10,280 nt of DNA from Schaedlerella sp. GTDB taxonomy: Bacteria; Bacillota; Clostridia; Lachnospirales; Lachnospiraceae. The DNA lies in assembly GCA_020024595.1 (NCBI GenBank), contig JAHHTO010000084.1, forward strand, positions 1-10,280, in the 5' to 3' direction. Below the pieces are notes generated by a model, which had not been told where the DNA came from, did not search any database, and saw only the letters and a program-made list of their open reading frames with translations. Position numbers and translations under genes: made by a program. Below are positions 5,892 to 10,280 of this stretch, in pieces (positions within the stretch are counted from its first letter, which is position 1; every line of letters begins with the position of its first letter).

Positions 5892-8003
5892 TCACTTCTT
5901 GAAATGCTTCAACAGCATAGACAGAACATGTTTCTTTTCTTCCACTTTTACCGGACGTTTCGCACGAAGTGATTCTTTCATAAAATACTCCTGCGCACAA
6001 ATCTTCTTTTCACCGCTCTGTTTTTTTCGATAGGTTCCGTCACTTAACATTTCTCGTGCTTTTACATTATCCGACAGCATAATATTTAGATGACGCACAA
6101 GCCGTTTTTTAATCTGTACATCATAAATCGGGCAAGAAACTTCTACTCGCTTCTCTGTATTTCTAGTCATCATATCTGCAGAACCGATGTACACCTTTTG
6201 ATCTTCACCTCTGCCAAACACAAACACACGAGGATGTTCCAAATATCTTCCCACAATACTTGTAACAGACAGATTCTCCGTTTCTCCTGGAATTCCTGGA
6301 AGAACACAACAGATTCCACGCACGATCAAATCTATCTTTACACCGGCTTTCGATGCTTCCGCAATTTTTTGGATAAAATCCACATCTGTCACAGAATTCA
6401 TTTTCATTACAATTCTTCCATCTGTACCTTTTTGAATCTCTTCATCCATCAGCATAAGCACCTTCTGTTTTAAACTGGTCGGCGATACGATCAGATGCTG
6501 ATACACTCCTGCCAGATTTCCAATCGCCATGTTTTTAAAGAATGCCGCTGCATCTTCTCCGATAGACTGATTCCCCGTGATCAGAGAATAATCTGTATAC
6601 AATTTTGCTGTTTTCTCGTTATAATTCCCCGTTCCAATCTGCGTAATGTAGCGAATTTCATTCCTGTTCCGGTAAGTGATCAGACAGATTTTGGAGTGTA
6701 CCTTATAACCTTCAAATCCATAGATCACCCGGCAACCCGCTTCTTCCATACGCTCAGACCAATCGATATTATTCTGCTCATCAAATCTTGCACGAAGTTC
6801 GATCAAAGCAGTAACTTCCTTACCATTTTCTGCCGCCGCACATAGATATTCTACAAGACGGCTCTTTTTTGCCAAGCGATAAATCGTAATCTTGATCGTC
6901 ATAACATCCGGATCTGACGATGCCTCCCGGATCATCTGCAAGAACGGCTCCATACTTTCATACGGATAAGACAACAAAAGATCGTTCTTTTTCACCTGCG
7001 CCATCACACTTCCCTCTGCAAGAGAAGCGGTAGGCTGCGGCGAAAATGATTCATCCATTAGTAAACGTTTCATAGACATTGGAATCTTATCCATAATGGC
7101 AAAAATGAAATCCAACTTCATTGGCATCTTTGTACGGAAAATACAATTCTGTGTAATTTTCAACTTCTCACAAAGATACTTTTCCATCTCCTTATCCAAT
7201 GGAGATGCAACTTCCAAACGTACAACAGCCATCCTTCTCCGCTTATGTAAAATTTCTTTCATGATATAACGAAAATCTTCATTATCCGCAAACGCTTCAT
7301 CATCTGGAGAAACGTCTGCATTCCGAGTTGCACATATATAATTCTTATCCGATACCTGATACTGCTCAAATACGAGTTCCAGATATTCCATGATCACCTT
7401 TTCCATTCGGATATAACGCACATCATGTCCTGGAAGCATCACAATGTCGGAAACAAACTCTGGTACCGGCACGATTCCGATCATGGAATTGCTGTTATTC
7501 TGCTGTTTTAAATTTGCAACTACATAAATTTGATTATTCAGAAGATGTGGAAATGGATGATTTATGTCTACTATCTGCGGTGATAAAATTGGAAGGATCT
7601 GTTCCTTAAAATACTTCTTGATATATTTTTTCTCCTGATTTTCCAACTCTTTCATATTCAGTCCACAGATACCATATGCAGCAAGCTGCTTTTTAATCTC
7701 AGCGTAAGTTTTATCCCGTTCTTTATAGAGCGGCGCTACAGCTGCATAAATTGCAGTCAGCTGTTCCTGCGGAGTCATCCCGGACTTACTGTCCACCTTT
7801 TTATTATCAACCTCTGCCATATCATACAGACTTCCGACACGAATCATAAAAAATTCGTCTAAATTGCTCGTAAAAATAGAAACAAATTTCATCCGTTCCA
7901 GAAGCGGAACACTTTCATCTCTCGCTTCTTCCAGCACTCTCTGATTAAATCGAAGCCAGGACAACTCCCTGTTTTGCGTATACCGCATCGTTTCTTTCTT
8001 CAT
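5892..8003 (-). CDS. ppk1: Polyphosphate kinase 1
   Basis: A 703-residue polyphosphate kinase that reversibly adds the terminal phosphate of ATP to polyphosphate. The N-terminal domain opens with RELSWLRFNQRVLEEA and has the ATP-contact SNLDEFF (47-53, Asn48). The middle holds SPQIVDINHPFPHL (141-154). The catalytic C-terminal half contains IYRLAKKS (374-381), ELRARFDE (402-409), the phosphorylated histidine His436 in GYKVHSKICLI, GTGNYNEKTA (458-467), the second conserved histidine His590 in LEHPRVF, and SADMMTRN. All key residues are present; E. coli Ppk is 688 residues. The frame opens earlier, but AGGGG at 8015-8011 is seven bases before ATG 8003 and only one base before ATG 8009, so 8003 is chosen. 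It follows the phospholipase gene by 55 bp, probably in one transcript. No ppx exopolyphosphatase is adjacent. Confidence 0.96.
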   Translation of the reverse strand: MKKETMRYTQNRELSWLRFNQRVLEEARDESVPLLERMKFVSIFTSNLDEFFMIRVGSLYDMAEVDNKKVDSKSGMTPQEQLTAIYAAVAPLYKERDKTYAEIKKQLAAYGICGLNMKELENQEKKYIKKYFKEQILPILSPQIVDINHPFPHLLNNQIYVVANLKQQNNSNSMIGIVPVPEFVSDIVMLPGHDVRYIRMEKVIMEYLELVFEQYQVSDKNYICATRNADVSPDDEAFADNEDFRYIMKEILHKRRRMAVVRLEVASPLDKEMEKYLCEKLKITQNCIFRTKMPMKLDFIFAIMDKIPMSMKRLLMDESFSPQPTASLAEGSVMAQVKKNDLLLSYPYESMEPFLQMIREASSDPDVMTIKITIYRLAKKSRLVEYLCAAAENGKEVTALIELRARFDEQNNIDWSERMEEAGCRVIYGFEGYKVHSKICLITYRNRNEIRYITQIGTGNYNEKTAKLYTDYSLITGNQSIGEDAAAFFKNMAIGNLAGVYQHLIVSPTSLKQKVLMLMDEEIQKGTDGRIVMKMNSVTDVDFIQKIAEASKAGVKIDLIVRGICCVLPGIPGETENLSVTSIVGRYLEHPRVFVFGRGEDQKVYIGSADMMTRNTEKRVEVSCPIYDVQIKKRLVRHLNIMLSDNVKAREMLSDGTYRKKQSGEKKICAQEYFMKESLRAKRPVKVEEKKHVLSMLLKHFKK

Positions 8004-8058
8004 TGCCATTCCCCTACTTTTTCTCTTCTCGGTTGATTCTAACGCACTCCATAAAGTA

Positions 8059-8919
8059 CTATTCCTCAAGATATCTTTGCAAATGTTCATATTCTTTCTT
8101 CATCAATTCATAGCCGTGTTGATAAAATCCTTGAAGCGTGTCTGCATCTCTTTCTATTCTGGATACCGGCTTTACCTGCGGACGAAGCACAAAAATCTTT
8201 CCTTCCTCTTCCAGCTTATCAATCAAATTCATGACCCTATTATACCGGTAGCTGCGGGTTCTGATTGCCTGTACTAAATTCGGATAAGAGTTGTATGCTC
8301 TTCGATATACTTTTGCCATTCCCTGAGAAATTGGTTTCTTTCTATAGCCGGCATTTCTTGTCAGAATTATAATAATCTTGTCATTTCCCAGTCTCATTGC
8401 CCGCTCAATCGGAACAGAATCCGAAAGCCCTCCATCCAGATACGGCACATTATCCACACTGACAATAGGCGTAACAAGTGGAAGACTGCTAGACGCACGG
8501 CAAATTTTCATCAATCGCTGTTTGTCAGAATCTTCTGTCAGATACTCTGCTTTTCCAGTCTCACAATTGGTAGCAACAATCTCACATGTCATCTCTGACC
8601 GGAAATACGTATCATAATCAAACGGCAGAAGCTCATTTGGATATTTATCAAAAATCAAATCCATATTCATTAGGCTTTTCTCTTTTACGAATTTGCGAAC
8701 TCCATAAATATATTGCCCACTTTTATCTGTTGGTATCATGCAGTCTCTTGTACGCCCCGGCTGTCTGGACACATAATCCACCGCATTACACGAACCAGCT
8801 GACACTCCGATCACATGTGTTGTATAAAAATCCCGTTCCATCAGATAGTCTAAAATTCCAGAAGTAAATATTCCCCTCGTTGCTCCGCCTTCTAATACCA
8901 TTGTCGCCTTCTGCATCAT
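8059..8919 (-). CDS. Patatin-like phospholipase family protein
   Basis: A 286-residue alpha/beta hydrolase-like lipid acyl hydrolase of the patatin family (Ser-Asp dyad), predicted cytosolic or membrane-peripheral with no signal peptide. Visible motifs: the oxyanion loop LEGGATRG (9-16), where the usual third Gly of GGGxRG is Ala; the nucleophile elbow GVSAGS with Ser40; ATNCETG (116-122); ASSSLPLVTP (142-151); and the catalytic Asp162 in YLDGGLSDSVPI. This matches the single-domain bacterial subgroup of about 280-290 residues; the substrate lipid is unknown. AGGTGG at 8930-8925 serves ATG 8919 (5 bases) or ATG 8916 (8 bases); a GTG at 8928 would overlap the ribosome binding site. It lies upstream of ppk1 in the same direction and diverges from the ABC-F gene. 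Confidence 0.92.
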   Translation of the reverse strand: MMQKATMVLEGGATRGIFTSGILDYLMERDFYTTHVIGVSAGSCNAVDYVSRQPGRTRDCMIPTDKSGQYIYGVRKFVKEKSLMNMDLIFDKYPNELLPFDYDTYFRSEMTCEIVATNCETGKAEYLTEDSDKQRLMKICRASSSLPLVTPIVSVDNVPYLDGGLSDSVPIERAMRLGNDKIIIILTRNAGYRKKPISQGMAKVYRRAYNSYPNLVQAIRTRSYRYNRVMNLIDKLEEEGKIFVLRPQVKPVSRIERDADTLQGFYQHGYELMKKEYEHLQRYLEE

Positions 8920-8940
8920 GAATCCCACCTTTTCATCTAG

Positions 8941-9165
8941 TCATTTATAATATTTTGTAATACAATTCTTACGATATGAAACATATTTATTCTTTGTTTT
9001 ATTATATACTTTTTTCCCATATTCGCAAACCTCTATTCCTAACATTTCCCGGAAATTTTTTGTCTCCCCCTCATAAACACCTTCCTTTTCTAAACACAAA
9101 CTCTTTTTTACAAGAACATTTCCCGCAAAAGCTATAAGATACCTTGCTATTTTCACACAACTCAT
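8941..9165 (-). CDS. Doubtful small ORF, 74 residues
   Basis: A Lys- and Tyr-rich ORF ending 21 bp before the phospholipase start. In favour: first codon positions are purine-rich, as in real genes, and it is co-oriented with the next gene. Against: no Shine-Dalgarno precedes ATG 9165, the C-terminal third is a low-complexity run of Lys/Asn/Tyr, no motif or membrane segment is recognised, and the space is needed for promoters of both flanking genes. It may be a leader peptide, a gene remnant or noise. Confidence 0.2.
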   Translation of the reverse strand: MSCVKIARYLIAFAGNVLVKKSLCLEKEGVYEGETKNFREMLGIEVCEYGKKVYNKTKNKYVSYRKNCITKYYK

Positions 9166-9173
9166 GTTAAGAT
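9144..9173 (+). promoter_or_regulatory. Candidate promoter of the ABC-F gene
   Basis: TTGCTA (9144-9149), an 18-bp spacer, then TAAGAT (9168-9173) with TG at 9165-9166 (extended -10). Transcription would start near 9180, leaving a leader of only about 37 bases, too short for an antibiotic-responsive attenuator of the type seen ahead of some resistance ABC-F genes. Confidence 0.45.
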
Positions 9174-9216
9174 AATCGGTGGAATCAAGATATCAGCAAT
9201 TTTAAGGAGAATTACA

Positions 9217-10280
9217 ATGATTAGTGCAAACAATATCACACTGCGCGTTGGTAAAAAAGCGCTGTTTGAAGACGTAAATATTAAATTTACTGAAGGAAAC
9301 TGTTATGGTATGATCGGTGCCAACGGTGCCGGAAAATCTACATTTCTGAAGATTTTGTCTGGACAACTGGAACCTACCAGCGGAGAAGTCGTTATCACTC
9401 CGGGAGAGCGCCTTTCTTTTCTTCAGCAGGATCATTTCAAATATGATGAGTATCTTGTACTTGACACCGTCATTATGGGCAATGCCCGTCTCTATGAGAT
9501 TATGAAAGAAAAAGAAGTCATCTATGCAAAAGAGGATTTCACTGATGAAGACGGAATTAAAGCCAGTGAGCTGGAGGCTGAATTTGCAACCATGAACGGC
9601 TGGGAAGCTGAATCCGATGCCGCCAACCTGTTAAACGGCCTTGGCATCGAAACAGACCTCCACTATAAATATCTGAAAGATTTAACTGGCGCGGAAAAAG
9701 TAAAGGTTCTTCTGGCACAGGCACTGTTCGGTAATCCAGACATCCTGCTTCTTGACGAGCCGACTAACCACCTAGATCTGGATGCGATTGCATGGTTGGA
9801 GGAATTCCTGATCAATTTTGAAAATACAGTCATTGTCGTGTCCCATGACCGTTACTTCCTAAATAAAGTATGTACCCAGATCGCAGATATTGACTATGGC
9901 AAAATTCAGTTATATGCAGGGAATTATGATTTCTGGTATGAATCCAGTCAGCTGCTGATTCGTCAGATGAAAGAAGCCAATAAAAAGAAAGAAGAAAAGA
10001 TCAAGGAACTGCAGGAATTTATCTCCCGGTTCAGCGCGAATGCTTCCAAATCCAAACAGGCAACTTCCAGAAAACGTGCACTTGAGAAGATCCAACTAGA
10101 TGAAATCAAACCTTCCAGCCGGAAGTATCCCTATATTGATTTCCGTCCAAACCGTGAGATTGGAAACGAAGTACTGAGTGTAGAAGGTCTGTCCAAGACT
10201 ATTGATGGGGAAAAGATCCTGGATAATCTGACTTTCACATTAAACCGCGATGACAAAGTTGCTTTTGTCGGCAGCAATGA
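9217..10280 (+). CDS. ABC-F ATPase, YbiT-type translation factor (3' end outside window)
   Basis: The first 354 residues of an ABC-F protein: two ATPase domains, no membrane segments, acting on the ribosome E site. ABC1 has Walker A GANGAGKS (34-41), signature LTGAEKVK (156-163), Walker B ILLLDEPTNHLD (176-187, Asp180 and Glu181) and the switch His210 in SHDRYF. The linker (about 249-293) is Lys-rich and includes FISRFSANASKSKQATSR, closely like E. coli YbiT. Domain 2 begins at about 325 (VEGLSK) and the window ends in its Walker A (FVGSN). The altered ABC1 signature is shared in spirit with YbiT, which also departs from LSGG there. The start is fixed by AGGAGA at 9205-9210, six bases before ATG 9217. 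YbiT homologues are about 530 residues, so roughly a third is missing. Best read as a housekeeping factor; antibiotic protection cannot be excluded. Confidence 0.93.
   Translation, partial: MISANNITLRVGKKALFEDVNIKFTEGNCYGMIGANGAGKSTFLKILSGQLEPTSGEVVITPGERLSFLQQDHFKYDEYLVLDTVIMGNARLYEIMKEKEVIYAKEDFTDEDGIKASELEAEFATMNGWEAESDAANLLNGLGIETDLHYKYLKDLTGAEKVKVLLAQALFGNPDILLLDEPTNHLDLDAIAWLEEFLINFENTVIVVSHDRYFLNKVCTQIADIDYGKIQLYAGNYDFWYESSQLLIRQMKEANKKKEEKIKELQEFISRFSANASKSKQATSRKRALEKIQLDEIKPSSRKYPYIDFRPNREIGNEVLSVEGLSKTIDGEKILDNLTFTLNRDDKVAFVGSN

Noticed and set aside
8059..8090. Overlap of ppk1 with the end of the phospholipase gene
   Set aside because: It appears only if ppk1 is started at the far-upstream ATG 8090. 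The ribosome binding site at 8015-8011 places the start at 8003, leaving a 55-bp gap.
1..10280. CRISPR arrays, tRNA or rRNA genes, transposases, or a defence island
   Set aside because: No spaced direct repeats, cloverleaf-like sequence, rRNA-like stretch or transposase/recombinase motifs were seen. Most of the window is occupied by housekeeping genes.

Overview
The window looks like chromosomal DNA from a low-GC Gram-positive gut-type anaerobe, most likely a clostridium of the Lachnospiraceae. This rests on AT-rich intergenic DNA, strong AGGAGG-type ribosome binding sites, extended -10 promoters (TGnTATAAT) and the style of the proteins: a clostridial Topo III, a stand-alone left-handed beta-helix 'UDP-GlcNAc pyrophosphorylase-like' protein and a YbiT-type ABC-F ATPase. 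Genus cannot be fixed by eye.

Layout: 1-54 is the tail of a plus-strand gene that began outside the window. It is followed by a more GC-rich non-coding stretch (about 60-175) that may be the edge of a mobile element. From 230 to 570 (minus) lie two tiny overlapping ORFs with one membrane segment each, either a coupled pair or the remains of one broken gene. At 627-971 (minus) is an ArsC/Spx-fold protein, divergent from a compact cytidylate kinase-like gene (1133-1618, plus). The 160-bp gap between them carries two facing extended -10 promoters that form an 11-bp inverted repeat, plus a 14-bp operator-like dyad at the predicted start site of the kinase gene. A bidirectional hairpin terminator (1659-1684) separates the kinase gene from a long minus-strand block.

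That block reads, in transcription order from right to left: an unsupported small ORF (9165-8941), a patatin-like phospholipase (8919-8059), polyphosphate kinase ppk1 (8003-5892), aldose 1-epimerase galM (5752-4712), DNA topoisomerase III topB (4609-2564) and a hexapeptide-repeat acyltransferase-like protein (2406-1741) with its own good promoter. The phospholipase and ppk1 are close enough (55 bp) to be co-transcribed; the other gaps are 102-157 bp. At the right edge, divergent from the phospholipase, the first two thirds of an ABC-F translation factor (9217 to beyond the end) is present.

Most of the window is housekeeping: polyphosphate synthesis, sugar mutarotation, DNA decatenation and ribosome-associated ATPase. 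The genes do not form one obvious pathway. I found no CRISPR array, tRNA, rRNA, insertion sequence or recognisable defence system. The items most worth a second look are the small dyads around promoters, the overlapping membrane ORFs near the possible mobile-element edge, the shortened cytidylate-kinase-like protein and the phospholipase/polyphosphate kinase pairing.
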